64,000 bases of DNA from an uncultured Clostridia bacterium (GTDB taxonomy: Bacteria; Bacillota; Clostridia; Christensenellales; UBA1750): the NCBI GenBank assembly GCA_904393115.1, contig CAJFMX010000008.1, forward strand, positions 38,613-102,612, written 5' to 3'. Each line of letters begins with the position of its first letter. The stretch's first letter is position 1. This document shows, piece after piece, positions 8,391-21,096 of the stretch. The translations under genes were made by a program, and so were the position numbers. The notes beneath the pieces were generated by a model that did not search any database, was not told the origin of the DNA, and worked only from the letters and a program-made list of their open reading frames with translations.

Positions 8391-10607
8391 CTATAAAAAG
8401 CTCGGGGGATCGATCTCCAGCTCCACGCGCAGGCCCGGGGTCTTCCGCGCGCGGGCCAGATCCGCGAGGTATTCCAGGGCCCCGGCGCTGCCCGCGGCGT
8501 AGAGCTTTACGAACACCTGGTGGCGGTACTCGTCCCGGATGCGGGAGAGCGGCGCCTCCATGGCGCGCACCTGGATCATCTGGCGCCGCCGGGCCGCGTC
8601 CCTGCGGAACCAGGCGTCGATCTCCATCTCCAGGAGCTCGGCCTCGGCGCGCACGTCGCTCTCCTGCCGGCCGGTCACCAGTAGCCGCGACAGCACCGCG
8701 TAGGGCGGGTAGAGCCTGCGCCGCCTGCGCGTGATCTCCGCCTCGTAGAAGGCCCGGTAGTCCTGCGTCGCGGCCATGGCGATGGCGTAGTGCTCTGGCT
8801 CGTAGCTCTGGACCACGACCCGGCCAGGCTTTTCGCCCCGGCCCGCGCGGCCCTCGACCTGGGTCAGGAGCTGAAAGGTCTTCTCCTCGCTGCGGTAGTC
8901 GGGCAGGTTCAGGCTCATGTCCGCCATGATGACGCCCACAAGGGTCACGCCCGGGAAGTCGTGGCCCTTGGCGACCATCTGCGTGCCGATGAGCACCTGC
9001 GCCTCCCCCCGGCGGAAGGTGGTCAGCATCCGGACGAGGTCGTCCTTGCCGCGGGTGGTGTCGTTGTCCATGCGCAGCACGCGCGCGGCGGGAAACTCCT
9101 CCCGGAACTTCTCCTCCACCTGCTGCGTGCCCACGCCGAACCTGCGGATAAAGGGCGAGCCGCAGGCCGGGCAGGTCTTGGGCGGCGGCAAGACCGCGCC
9201 GCAGTAGTGGCACTTGAGCGTTTCGTCGCTGGAGTGGTAGGTCATGGTGACGTCGCAGTGCGGGCAGTGGACCGTGTAACCGCAGGCGCGGCACTTGACA
9301 AAGCTGGAGTGCCCGCGCCGGTTGTGGAACAGGACCACCTGCTGGCCGGCGAGCAGCGTCTCCTCGATGGCGTCGCGCAGCGCGCGGGAGAACATGCTCC
9401 GGTTGCCCGCGATGAGCTCCTTGCGCATGTCCACGATCTCGACCGCGGGCAGCGGCCGGCCGGCGACGCGCTCGCGCATCTCCAGCAATACGTTGTGGCC
9501 GCGCAGCGTGCGGGCGTAGGTCTCCACCGAGGGTGTCGCGCTGCCCAGCACCAGGGTCGCGCCCTGCAGCCGGCAGCGGACGCGCGCCACCTCCCGCGCG
9601 TCGTAGCAGGGGTGCGTGCCGCTACGGTAGGTGCCCTCGTGCTCCTCGTCGACGATCAGCAGGCCCAGGGACTCCACCGGCGCAAACACCGCCGAGCGCG
9701 CGCCGATGACCACGCGCGCCTCGCCCTGGCGGATGCGGCGCCACTCGTCGTACTTCTCCCCCTGGGACAGGGCCGAGTGCAGCACCGCGGCCACGTCCCC
9801 AAAGCGCGCGCGGAACCAGGAGACCATCTGCGGGGTGAGCGCGATCTCGGGCACGAGCAGGATCGCGCCCTTGCCGCGCAGCAGCGCCTCGCGCACGGCG
9901 CGGATGTAGACCTCCGTCTTGCCGCTGCCGGTCACCCCGTGCAGGAGGAAGGCCTGCGGCTCGCCGTCGAGCGCGGCGCAGATGCGGCGCGCGGCGTTCT
10001 CCTGGCCGGGGCTCAGGCGCACCTGCGCGCCCTCGTCCGGCAGGTCCTCGTAGGGCCTGCGCCGCACGCTCTGGGGGAAGATCTCCGCAAGGCCCTTCTT
10101 CTCCAGGGCGCGGGCCGCGGCGGCGCCGGCCGGCGCAAGGTCCGCAAGGCGCACGCCCTCCGGGCTTTCCGCAAGGCGCGCGATCAGCTCCCGCTGCCGC
10201 TCGGAGCGCTTGCACCGAGCGAGCGCGTCCTCCTGCGCCGCGGTCAGGCGCACGGCCAGGCGCGTCAGGGGCTTGAGGTTCGCGCGCACCTGCGCGGGCA
10301 GGATGCAGCGCAGCGCGGCGGCCATGGTGCAGCGGTATTCCGCGGCAAGCCAGCGCGCAAGGTCCATCAGCTCCGGCAGGACCACGGGCTCGTCGTCCAC
10401 GCGCGCAAGGATGGGGCGCAGCTTTTCCGCGGGGACGTCCGTCTCCTGCGTCAGCTCCATGACGACCCCGGGCAGGCGGCGCGGGCCAAAGGGCACCGTC
10501 ACGCGCTCGCCGACCGCAAGGTCCATGCCCGCCGGCACCGCGTAGGTGAAGCGGCGGTCCACCTGCTCGCTGTTGATGTCCACGATGACAAGGGCGTACG
10601 TGCGCAT
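8391..10607 (-). CDS. priA: Primosomal replication helicase PriA
   Basis: Superfamily 2 helicase that recognises stalled forks and restarts replication. 738 residues: N-terminal 3'-end-binding domain, Walker A GVTGSGKT (224-231), Walker B DEEH (320-323), then a zinc-binding region rich in paired cysteines (CRACGYTVHCPHC and later CHYCG, CPACGS), and the helicase C-terminal domain. Length and domain order are typical. The start MRTYALVIVDINSEQ overlaps nothing and follows coaBC after 23 bp. Confidence 0.97.
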   Translation of the reverse strand: MRTYALVIVDINSEQVDRRFTYAVPAGMDLAVGERVTVPFGPRRLPGVVMELTQETDVPAEKLRPILARVDDEPVVLPELMDLARWLAAEYRCTMAAALRCILPAQVRANLKPLTRLAVRLTAAQEDALARCKRSERQRELIARLAESPEGVRLADLAPAGAAAARALEKKGLAEIFPQSVRRRPYEDLPDEGAQVRLSPGQENAARRICAALDGEPQAFLLHGVTGSGKTEVYIRAVREALLRGKGAILLVPEIALTPQMVSWFRARFGDVAAVLHSALSQGEKYDEWRRIRQGEARVVIGARSAVFAPVESLGLLIVDEEHEGTYRSGTHPCYDAREVARVRCRLQGATLVLGSATPSVETYARTLRGHNVLLEMRERVAGRPLPAVEIVDMRKELIAGNRSMFSRALRDAIEETLLAGQQVVLFHNRRGHSSFVKCRACGYTVHCPHCDVTMTYHSSDETLKCHYCGAVLPPPKTCPACGSPFIRRFGVGTQQVEEKFREEFPAARVLRMDNDTTRGKDDLVRMLTTFRRGEAQVLIGTQMVAKGHDFPGVTLVGVIMADMSLNLPDYRSEEKTFQLLTQVEGRAGRGEKPGRVVVQSYEPEHYAIAMAATQDYRAFYEAEITRRRRRLYPPYAVLSRLLVTGRQESDVRAEAELLEMEIDAWFRRDAARRRQMIQVRAMEAPLSRIRDEYRHQVFVKLYAAGSAGALEYLADLARARKTPGLRVELEIDPPSFL

Positions 10608-10630
10608 TCACCTCCCCGCCTGCGCGCCTT

Positions 10631-11845
10631 TCAGGTGTCCTGCTTTTCCCGCAGGAGCCGTGCGACGCGGTCCAGGATGCGGTCCGCGACCTCGGTCTTT
10701 TGCAGGAGGGGCAGGGCGGTCTCCCCCTGCCGGTCGTAGAAGGTGACGATATTGGTCGCCACGTCAAAGCCCGCGCCCGGGCGCGTGACGTCGTTGCCGA
10801 CGATGAAGTCCGCGCGCTTCTTTTCGAGCTTCTTGGCGGCGTTGGCCTTCAGGTCCTCGGTCTCGGCCGCAAAGGCCACCACGACCTGGTCCTCCCGCTT
10901 GTTTTCCCCGACCATGGCCGCGACGTCCGGGTTTTCCACCATGCGCAGCGTGAGCCCGTCCGCGCCGGTCTTCTTGATCTTGTGGTCCGCGGCCGCCTCC
11001 GGGCGGTAGTCCGCCGGGGCTGCGGCCTGCACGATCGCATCCTGGTCCGGGCACAGGCGCGCCATCTCGTCGTAGAGGTCCTGCGTGCTCTCGACGAACA
11101 CGCGGTTGACGCCCGCCGGGCACTCCAGCGCGACCGGGCCGGACACCAGCGTGACGCGCGCGCCGCGCCGCGCCGCGGCCTCGGCGATGGCGTAGCCCAT
11201 GCGGCCGGAAGAGCGGTTGGTGATGTAGCGCACGGGGTCGATCCTCTCGCGCGTGGGACCGGCGGTGACGAGCACGCGGTAGCCCGCGAGGTCCTTTTCG
11301 CTCAGCGCCCGCTCCACCGCGGCGAGGATCTCCTCATTGGAGGCGATGTGCCCCTTGCCCACGGTGTTGCAGGCGAGCAGCCCGACCTCCGGCTCGACGA
11401 ACGCGACGTGCAGAAGGTCCCGCAGGGTCTGCATGTTGCGCTGGGTCACGGGGTTTTCATACATGTTCGTGTTCATGGCGGGCGCGACGACGATGGGCGC
11501 GCGCGTGGCCATGACGGTGGTGGTGAGCATGTCGTCCGCCACGCCCGCGGCAACCTTGCCCAGGAAGTTGGCGCTGGCCGGCGCAACAAGGAACACATCG
11601 GCACGCTTGGCGAGCGCGATGTGTTCCACCTCCCACTGGCTGGGCCGCTCGAACATGTCCACGACCGCGGGGTTTCCGGTCAAGGTCTCCATGGTCTTGC
11701 GGGTGATGAAGTTCAGGGCGTTGCGCGTCAGGATGCAGTAGACGGCCGCCCCCCTCTTGGTCAATGCCCTGGCGATGTCCGCGGCGCGGTAGGCGGCGAT
11801 GCCCCCCGTGACGCCCAGGACGACGTTCTTTCCCTTCATGTCCAT
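10631..11845 (-). CDS. coaBC: Bifunctional phosphopantothenoylcysteine decarboxylase / phosphopantothenate-cysteine ligase
   Basis: Catalyses two successive steps of coenzyme A synthesis. 404 residues. The CoaC half (about 1-180) has GVTGGIAAYRA for FMN, the active-site His in VEHIALAKRAD and PAMNTNMYENP. The CoaB half has TAGPTRERIDPVR, TNRSSGRMG and NDVTRPGAGFD. I chose the ATG at 11845, ten bases after a GAGGGAGGG ribosome site. An upstream TTG at 11875 overlapping rpoZ would add ten residues, and an ATG two codons later is also possible. Confidence 0.95.
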   Translation of the reverse strand: MDMKGKNVVLGVTGGIAAYRAADIARALTKRGAAVYCILTRNALNFITRKTMETLTGNPAVVDMFERPSQWEVEHIALAKRADVFLVAPASANFLGKVAAGVADDMLTTTVMATRAPIVVAPAMNTNMYENPVTQRNMQTLRDLLHVAFVEPEVGLLACNTVGKGHIASNEEILAAVERALSEKDLAGYRVLVTAGPTRERIDPVRYITNRSSGRMGYAIAEAAARRGARVTLVSGPVALECPAGVNRVFVESTQDLYDEMARLCPDQDAIVQAAAPADYRPEAAADHKIKKTGADGLTLRMVENPDVAAMVGENKREDQVVVAFAAETEDLKANAAKKLEKKRADFIVGNDVTRPGAGFDVATNIVTFYDRQGETALPLLQKTEVADRILDRVARLLREKQDT

Positions 11846-11871
11846 GCGGGAAGCTCCCTCCCTCTCGTGGG

Positions 11872-12072
11872 TCAATCCTCTCCCGGGGTGTAGGTGACAA
11901 GGCCCTGGTCCACCTCGCGCACGGCGATGGAGACGGGCTTGTTTTCGTCGGTGGCGATGAGCGGCTCCGCGCCGGCGACGAGCTGGCGCGCGCGCTTGGC
12001 GACTTCGACGATGAGGGTATAGCGGCAGTCCACGCGCTTGGCAAGGGACGTGATCGGCGGATCGATGATCAT
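11872..12072 (-). CDS. rpoZ: RNA polymerase omega subunit
   Basis: Small structural subunit that helps fold and hold the beta-prime subunit of RNA polymerase. 66 residues, typical of Bacillota omega. Seen: an N-terminal DPPITSLAKRVDCRYTLIVEV segment followed by AKRARQLV, which matches the conserved helix of the family, and a short acidic C-terminus. It overlaps gmk by 4 bp and is followed by coaBC, the standard gmk-rpoZ-coaBC order, which strengthens the call for such a short protein. Confidence 0.93.
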   Translation of the reverse strand: MIIDPPITSLAKRVDCRYTLIVEVAKRARQLVAGAEPLIATDENKPVSIAVREVDQGLVTYTPGED

Positions 12073-12683
12073 AGTTCGGTTTCCTCCTTCAAGGTCTTGA
12101 TGCGTTCTTCCAGGTCGGCGGGGTTTTGGTATTCCCCGTGCAGGATGTCTTCAATGCTCTGGACCGTGTCCTCGAGCTTTTCGTTGACGATGACGTAGCG
12201 GTAGGCGCGGGCCAGGTCGATCTCGTCGTAGGCGCAGCGGAAGCGCTCCATGGCCTTTTCATAGCCCTCGCGCCCGCGGCTGACGAGCCGGTCCCGAAGG
12301 ACCCGCATCGTGGGCGGCAGCAGGTAGATGGAGCAGACGTCCTCCGCCTTGCGCATGACCTCCATGGCGCCCTTGGTCTCGATCTCCAGGATCACGTTCT
12401 TGCCCTCGGCCATGCGCTTTTCGACGTAGTCGCGCGGCGTGCCGTAGCGCCCGCCGTAGATGCCGGCGTACTCCAGGAATCCGCCGGAGGCAATCATGCG
12501 GTCGAACTCCTCGTCCGTGCGGTAGAAATAGGTGATGCCCTCCTCCTCGCCCTTGCGCCTTTCGCGCGTGGTCCAGGAGATGGAGGGGACGAGGCTCTCG
12601 TCCACCTTGAAGAGCTCCTTGCACACCGTGCCCTTGCCGATGCCGCTCGGGCCGGAGATGACGATCAGTCTTCCCTTATTCAT
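12069..12683 (-). CDS. gmk: Guanylate kinase
   Basis: Phosphorylates GMP to GDP with ATP. 204 residues, normal length. P-loop GPSGIGKGT at the N-terminus; [19 protein letters not shown] and [17 protein letters not shown] are the GMP-binding stretches; the lid follows. A strong AGGAGG site lies 6 bases before the ATG. It overlaps remA by 8 bp, so the two are coupled. Confidence 0.97.
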   Translation of the reverse strand: MNKGRLIVISGPSGIGKGTVCKELFKVDESLVPSISWTTRERRKGEEEGITYFYRTDEEFDRMIASGGFLEYAGIYGGRYGTPRDYVEKRMAEGKNVILEIETKGAMEVMRKAEDVCSIYLLPPTMRVLRDRLVSRGREGYEKAMERFRCAYDEIDLARAYRYVIVNEKLEDTVQSIEDILHGEYQNPADLEERIKTLKEETEL

Positions 12684-12954
12684 CGCTTTCCTCCTCTTCC
12701 GTCTGCGTCGCCTCCGGCGCGTCGAGCCGGTGGGCGACGGTCTCCGGCTGCACGGCCGACAGGATGACGTGTCCGCTGTCCATGATGAGCACCGCGCGCG
12801 TGCGCCGGCCGTATGTGGCGTCGATGAGCGTGCGGCTGTCCCGCGCCTCCTGCACGATGCGCTTGACGGGCGCGGAGTCCGGGCTGATGATGGAGATCAG
12901 CCGGCTTGCGGAGGCAAAGTTTCCATACCCGATGTTGACGAGCTTGACGCCCAT
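12676..12954 (-). CDS. remA: Extracellular matrix regulatory protein RemA (DUF370)
   Basis: DNA-binding regulator of the RemA/DUF370 family; in B. subtilis it activates biofilm matrix operons. The 92 residues start [15 protein letters not shown] and contain [16 protein letters not shown], the conserved basic DNA-binding stretch, followed by [14 protein letters not shown]. The tail is acidic (EEEESDE). Position between yicC and gmk is conserved across Bacillota. What it controls in this organism cannot be read from the sequence. Confidence 0.93.
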   Translation of the reverse strand: MGVKLVNIGYGNFASASRLISIISPDSAPVKRIVQEARDSRTLIDATYGRRTRAVLIMDSGHVILSAVQPETVAHRLDAPEATQTEEEESDE

Positions 12955-12975
12955 GCAGCGCCCCCTCCTCCCCTT

Positions 12976-13851
12976 TTACTCGATGTTCTGCACCTGCTCG
13001 CGGATCTTTTCGATCTCGGACTTGAGGTTCACCACGCAGGAGGTGAGCTCGATGTCCGAGGCCTTGCTGCCCATGGTGTTGGCCTCGCGGTTCATCTCCT
13101 GGACGATGAAGTCCATCTGGCGGCCGACGGGCTCTGCGCTCTTCAGCGCGTCGCGCATGGCGCCGACGTGGCTGCGCATGCGCGCGATCTCCTCGTCGAT
13201 GTTGATGCGGTCGCTGTAGAGGGCGACCTCCTGCGTCAGGCGCGCAAGGTCGATCTCCCCGCCGGCAAGCGCGTCCTCCACGCTCTTTTGCAGGCGCTCG
13301 CGGTAGTCCTGCGCCACCTTCGGCGCGCGCAGGGCCACGCGGTCCACCAGCGCGGAGACGTTGTCCAGCCGGCCCTCGACGTCCGCCCGAAGGCGCGCGC
13401 CCTCGGCCTCCCGCATGGCGCAAAGCCCGTCCAGCGCCTGGGAGAGGCACTGCAGCGCGAGGGCGCGCAGGGCGCTGCCGTCCTCCTCGGCCTCCTCCAC
13501 GCGCAGCACGTCCGCAAAGCGCGCAAGGTCCATCAGGCGGACCTCGCCGCAGGCGCCCGTCTCCTGCGCAAGATGCTCGAGCGCGGCAAGGTATCCCTTT
13601 GCCAGGCCCGTGTCCGCAACGACCGTGCAGCGGTCCTGCCGCTCGTTGCGGTAGGTGACAAAGACGTCGATGTGGCCGCGATGGACGCGCGCGCTGATCT
13701 CGCTGCGCAGGGCGTCCTCCAGCGCGGCAAACGACCGCGGCATCCGGAAATTCAGGTCCAAAAAGCGGTGGTTGACGCTCTTGAGCTCCAGCAGCAGGCT
13801 GCGCCCTTCCGCGTTTGCCGCGCCGCGGCCATAGCCCGTCATGCTCCGCAT
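12976..13851 (-). CDS. yicC: YicC-family endoribonuclease-like protein
   Basis: Member of the YicC/YloC family, for which endoribonuclease activity has been reported; the role in the cell is still poorly defined. 291 residues. It begins RSMTGYGRG, the family signature, with LELKSVNHRFLD following, and ends in the conserved DUF1732 region (EMNREANTMGSKASD, then VVNLKSEIEKIREQVQNIE). The start at 13851 is preceded by GGGGAGGGG. It is the first gene after the extended -10 promoter at 13885. Confidence 0.92.
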   Translation of the reverse strand: MRSMTGYGRGAANAEGRSLLLELKSVNHRFLDLNFRMPRSFAALEDALRSEISARVHRGHIDVFVTYRNERQDRCTVVADTGLAKGYLAALEHLAQETGACGEVRLMDLARFADVLRVEEAEEDGSALRALALQCLSQALDGLCAMREAEGARLRADVEGRLDNVSALVDRVALRAPKVAQDYRERLQKSVEDALAGGEIDLARLTQEVALYSDRINIDEEIARMRSHVGAMRDALKSAEPVGRQMDFIVQEMNREANTMGSKASDIELTSCVVNLKSEIEKIREQVQNIE

Positions 13852-13884
13852 GCGCACCCCTCCCCTTTGTCGATTGATTTTTTC

Positions 13885-13913
13885 ATTATACCACAAAGCC
13901 CGGTACGTGAACA
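13885..13913 (-). promoter_or_regulatory. Promoter of the yicC-to-thiN operon
   Basis: Reading the minus strand, a perfect TATAAT (13885-13890) is preceded by TGG, giving an extended -10. The -35 (TGTTCA, 13908-13913, 17-bp spacer) is poor. It lies 34 bp before the yicC ATG and only 17 bp past the end of ligA, and no other good promoter was noticed in the following operon. Confidence 0.7.
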
Positions 13914-13929
13914 GGAATTCTCCGCTTTT

Positions 13930-18279
<4,350 letters not shown>

Positions 18280-18283
<4 letters not shown>

Positions 18284-18612
18284 TCTCTCTTCTCCTCCTC
18301 ATCGCCCGCTCTCTCTTCGCGCGCGGCATGCATGCGGTCCAGGACGCGGCGATAGCCGTCCGCGCCGTAGACCAGGCACCGGCTGACGCGGCTGATGGTC
18401 GCGGTGGAGGCCCCGGTGGACTCGGCGATGTGGCTGTAGGTCTTCTTTTCATCCAGCTGCCGCGCCACCTCCATGCGCTGCGCCAGGGACTGCAGCTCGT
18501 GGATGGTGCACAGATCCTCGAAGAAACGATAGCAGTCCTCCAGCGTCTCCAGCGTCAGGATGGCTTCAAACAGATGGTCGATCTCCTGATTGCCCAGCTT
18601 GGATTGGTACAT
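18280..18612 (-). CDS. yerC: YerC/YecD family TrpR-related DNA-binding protein
   Basis: Small regulator of the TrpR-like superfamily with unknown target. 110 residues. The segment LESLAQRMEVARQL-like followed by TYSHIAESTGASTATISRVSR is a clear helix-turn-helix, and the N-terminal part (EIDHLFEAILTLETLEDCYRF) is the family-specific dimerisation region. The order yerC-pcrA-ligA matches B. subtilis. The acidic, low-complexity C-terminus is outside the fold. It may control its own operon, but no operator was recognised. Confidence 0.9.
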
Positions 18613-18627
18613 AGCGTTCCTCCTGCG

Positions 18628-19389
18628 TTATTCCTCCGCTTTCACGGTGTTCTTCAGCGTGCCGATGCCGCCGATGCGGACCTCGATGACGTCGCCCGGC
18701 TGCATGGGGCCGACGCCCTCGGGCGTGCCCAGCGTCACCACGTCCCCGGGCAGGAGCGTCATGACGGACGAGGCAAAGGCGACCAGCTCCCGCGCGCCGC
18801 GCATCATCATGCCGGTGTTGGCCTTCTGCTGCGTCTTCCCGTTGAGCAGGGATTCGATGGGCGCGTTGTAGGGGTCAAATTCCGTCTCGATCCAGGGGCC
18901 CATGGGCGCGAAGGTATCAAAGCCCTTTGCGCGGGTCCACTGGCCGTCCAGGGGCTGCAGGTCGCGCGCGGTGACGTCGTTCAGGCACGTATAGCCCAGG
19001 ATGCAGGCGTCCGCGTCCTCGGGCGCGATGGAGCGGCAGGGCTTGCAGATGACCGCGGCCAGCTCCGCCTCAAAGTCCACGCGCGCGGACCGCTTGGGCG
19101 CGACGATGGCCTCCTCCGGGCCGATGACGGCGGTGGAAGGCTTCAGGAAGATGACCGGTTCCTCGGGCATGGGGTCGTTCATCTCGCGGATGTGGTCCAG
19201 ATAGTTGAGTCCCACCGCGACGATCTTGCTGGGCTCGCAGGGGGCCAGCAGCTTCACCTGCGCAAGGGGCAGGCTGCGGCCGTCCCGCGCGATTTCCCCG
19301 TAGGGCAGGCCGGAAAGCGGGAAAACGGTCTCTCCTTCGAGGACGGCGTAAAAGGTCTCTTCCTGATATTTGGCGCGAATGATCTTCAT
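18628..19389 (-). CDS. Fumarylacetoacetate hydrolase family protein
   Basis: Enzyme of the FAH fold that cleaves or hydrates 2-keto or beta-keto acids; exact substrate unknown (acylpyruvase, hydratase and oxaloacetate decarboxylase activities exist in the family). 253 residues. Seen: VGLNYLDHIREMN, PVIFLKPSTAVIGPEE, the metal-site stretch VDFEAELAAVI, GYTCLNDVTARDLQ, KGFDTFAPMGPW and GDVVTLGTPEGVGPMQPGD. The start MKIIRAKYQEE has a GGGGGGA site. It is the first gene of an operon with yerC, pcrA and ligA, with no obvious metabolic link to them. Confidence 0.88.
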   Translation of the reverse strand: MKIIRAKYQEETFYAVLEGETVFPLSGLPYGEIARDGRSLPLAQVKLLAPCEPSKIVAVGLNYLDHIREMNDPMPEEPVIFLKPSTAVIGPEEAIVAPKRSARVDFEAELAAVICKPCRSIAPEDADACILGYTCLNDVTARDLQPLDGQWTRAKGFDTFAPMGPWIETEFDPYNAPIESLLNGKTQQKANTGMMMRGARELVAFASSVMTLLPGDVVTLGTPEGVGPMQPGDVIEVRIGGIGTLKNTVKAEE

Positions 19390-19422
19390 AAAGGCAAATC
19401 CCCCCATCTTTTTATCCTCTCC

Positions 19423-19431
19423 ATTGTACCA
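19423..19431 (-). promoter_or_regulatory. Extended -10 promoter for the FAH-yerC-pcrA-ligA operon
   Basis: On the minus strand TGG-TACAAT forms an extended -10 element (TACAAT at 19423-19428). No convincing -35 was found at 16-18 bp. It is 34 bp before the FAH-family start. Confidence 0.55.
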
Positions 19432-19490
19432 CAAATTCGCCCGGCCGCCTAGCACAACTTCTGCGGTTCCGCGCCGGGGTGCGAAAACTC

Positions 19491-19535
19491 CCCAAAAGTG
19501 AAAAAAACGGGAAACCCGTTTTTTTCACTTTTGGG
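19491..19535. terminator. 21-bp perfect hairpin terminator
   Basis: Two arms of 21 bp (19491-19511 and 19515-19535) are exact reverse complements around a 3-base loop. A seven-base T or A run lies inside each arm, so on either strand the hairpin can act with its own U-tract. It ends the ssb-like/deacetylase operon on the minus strand (stop at 19545) and insulates the FAH promoter. Confidence 0.85.
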
Positions 19536-19544
19536 ATTCGGCAT

Positions 19545-20126
19545 TTACAGCACCGTGAGCTTGCCGATGGACAGCTCGTAGGCCGTGCGCGTCTCCTGCA
19601 CGCCGTCCAGGACCTTGACGTATTCGCGGCTCTGCAGACGGCCCGTGGCCTCCAGCATGGTGCCGCGGCCCAGGTGCGCGCAGAACCGGGCGCACCGGCC
19701 CCAGACCACGCAGGGGATGTAGTCCACCCCGCTGTAGGGCCGGGGCACCTTGACCATCAGGTCTGCGATCTCCCGCCCCAGGGGCGTGCGGCGGAAGACC
19801 ACCGGGCGCACCAGCTCCCCGCGCAGGGAGATGACGTTGTTGTCCTCGGGCGCGTCGAGCGAGACCTCGCGCACGAGCACCATCAGCAGCAGCCGGCGCT
19901 TGTCGGCGTCCTGCCGGGTATAGCCGCGGATCTGCCCGCGCACCGTGATGCGGCCGGCCATGTGCGCCAGCAGCGCCTCGGAAAAGAGCAGGTTCACGCG
20001 GTCCACCGTGCCCGAAAGGCGCTCCACGCCCAGGGCGCAGGTGTACAGGTTCGCGCCGTGCACGCTGTGGGAAAAGACCGGCTCGGTCAGCACCGTGCCG
20101 GAAAGGAGCGCTGTATTCCTATCCAT
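19545..20126 (-). CDS. SSB-like protein with two OB-type halves
   Basis: Probably a single-strand DNA-binding protein relative. The 193 residues begin DRNTALLSGTVLTEPVFSHSVHGANLYTC, which resembles the first strands of a SSB/PriB OB fold. A second similar stretch starts near residue 98 (NNVISLRGELVRPVVFRRTPLGREIADLMV) and continues with IPCVVWGRCARFCAHLGRGTMLEATGRLQSREY-like OB strands. The usual acidic SSB tail (DDDIPF type) is missing, so it is unlikely to be the main replicative SSB. It overlaps the deacetylase gene by 8 bp. Confidence 0.7.
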   Translation of the reverse strand: MDRNTALLSGTVLTEPVFSHSVHGANLYTCALGVERLSGTVDRVNLLFSEALLAHMAGRITVRGQIRGYTRQDADKRRLLLMVLVREVSLDAPEDNNVISLRGELVRPVVFRRTPLGREIADLMVKVPRPYSGVDYIPCVVWGRCARFCAHLGRGTMLEATGRLQSREYVKVLDGVQETRTAYELSIGKLTVL

Positions 20127-20946
20127 TGGCGCCTCCCACCGTGCCTGCGTACTGCTTGCCCGTGTGATCGATCCAGTACTCCCCGTCCACGATCAGTTCG
20201 GACACCGGCACAATTTCATAGCCCTCCTCCAGGATCGCGTCCAGGATGATGGGCAGGGCCTCGGTGATGTACTGCGAGTTGTTGTGGAAGAGCACGATGG
20301 CCCCCGGCGCGAGGTTCTTCATCACGCGCTCGACCATGGGCGTCACGCCGAGGTTCTTCCAGTCCAGGCTGTCCACGTTCCACTGGACGACCTCATAGCC
20401 GTTCTTGCGCGCGGTCAGGACCACCTCGTCGTCGTAGTCGCCGTAGGGCGGGCGGAAGAGCGTGGGCCGCGTGCCGGTGAGGGCCTCCACCTTGTCCGAC
20501 AGGTCGTTCAGCTCCTGGACGATCTGCGCCTCGCTCAGCTCGCTCATGTGCGGGTGGGTGTTGGAGTGGTTGCCGATCTCATGCCCGGCCTCGGCGATCT
20601 GGCGCACGCGGTCGGGGTATTTGTCCACCCAATAGCCCACGAGGAAGAAGGTGGTTTCGATGTCGCGGTCCTTGAGGATCTGCAGGATCTCGTCGGTCTT
20701 CTCCTCGCCCCAGGCCGCGTCAAAGGAGATGGCGATCTTCTTCTCCTGCGTGTCCACATTGTAGATGGGCAGCGGGCGGCTCGCCGGGGAAAAGGCGCTC
20801 TCCGAGGCGGTCGGGTTGAAGATGCGGATGTAGGCGACGGAGATCAGGGCCAGACAAAGGACCAGGCAAGCCTGCGTGAGCGTCGTCATGTGCTTGCTCA
20901 GCCACTGGACCGCGCGCGTAAAATCCGGGCGTTGCGTCTTGCGCAT
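20119..20946 (-). CDS. Membrane-anchored polysaccharide deacetylase (NodB domain)
   Basis: Predicted peptidoglycan or polysaccharide deacetylase. 275 residues with one N-terminal membrane segment (ACLVLCLALISVAYIRIF, about 27-44), then a NodB domain. The motifs are ISFDAAWGEEKT, GHEIGNHSNTHPHM (metal ligands Asp, His, His), RPPYGDYDDEV and IVLFHNNSQY. The SFDAAWG form of motif 1 is typical of the PdaB/YlxY group linked to spore cortex or envelope in Bacillota, which fits but does not prove a sporulation role. Confidence 0.9.
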   Translation of the reverse strand: MRKTQRPDFTRAVQWLSKHMTTLTQACLVLCLALISVAYIRIFNPTASESAFSPASRPLPIYNVDTQEKKIAISFDAAWGEEKTDEILQILKDRDIETTFFLVGYWVDKYPDRVRQIAEAGHEIGNHSNTHPHMSELSEAQIVQELNDLSDKVEALTGTRPTLFRPPYGDYDDEVVLTARKNGYEVVQWNVDSLDWKNLGVTPMVERVMKNLAPGAIVLFHNNSQYITEALPIILDAILEEGYEIVPVSELIVDGEYWIDHTGKQYAGTVGGANG

Positions 20947-21033
20947 AGGGCACTTCCTCCTGTTCTTCCGGTATGGTCATGCCTATGCGCATCCGCGCGC
21001 GGTTTATGCGCGCTTCCTCCCCCGCCGCGCGCG

Positions 21034-21070
21034 CAAAAAAGGCGCCCCGGCCTTTATGCAGCCGGAGCGC
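21034..21070 (-). terminator. Rho-independent terminator after the methyltransferase
   Basis: On the minus strand GCGCTCCGGC and GCCGGGGCGC pair (one G-U) around a 9-base loop, followed by CC and six T. It begins 26 bp after the methyltransferase stop. Confidence 0.8.
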
Positions 21071-21096
21071 TGGATCTTGACGGCGCGCGGCAGGCG

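Noticed and set aside
19545..20126. Main replicative SSB
   Set aside because: The acidic C-terminal tail is missing and the sequence is only distantly SSB-like; called SSB-like only.
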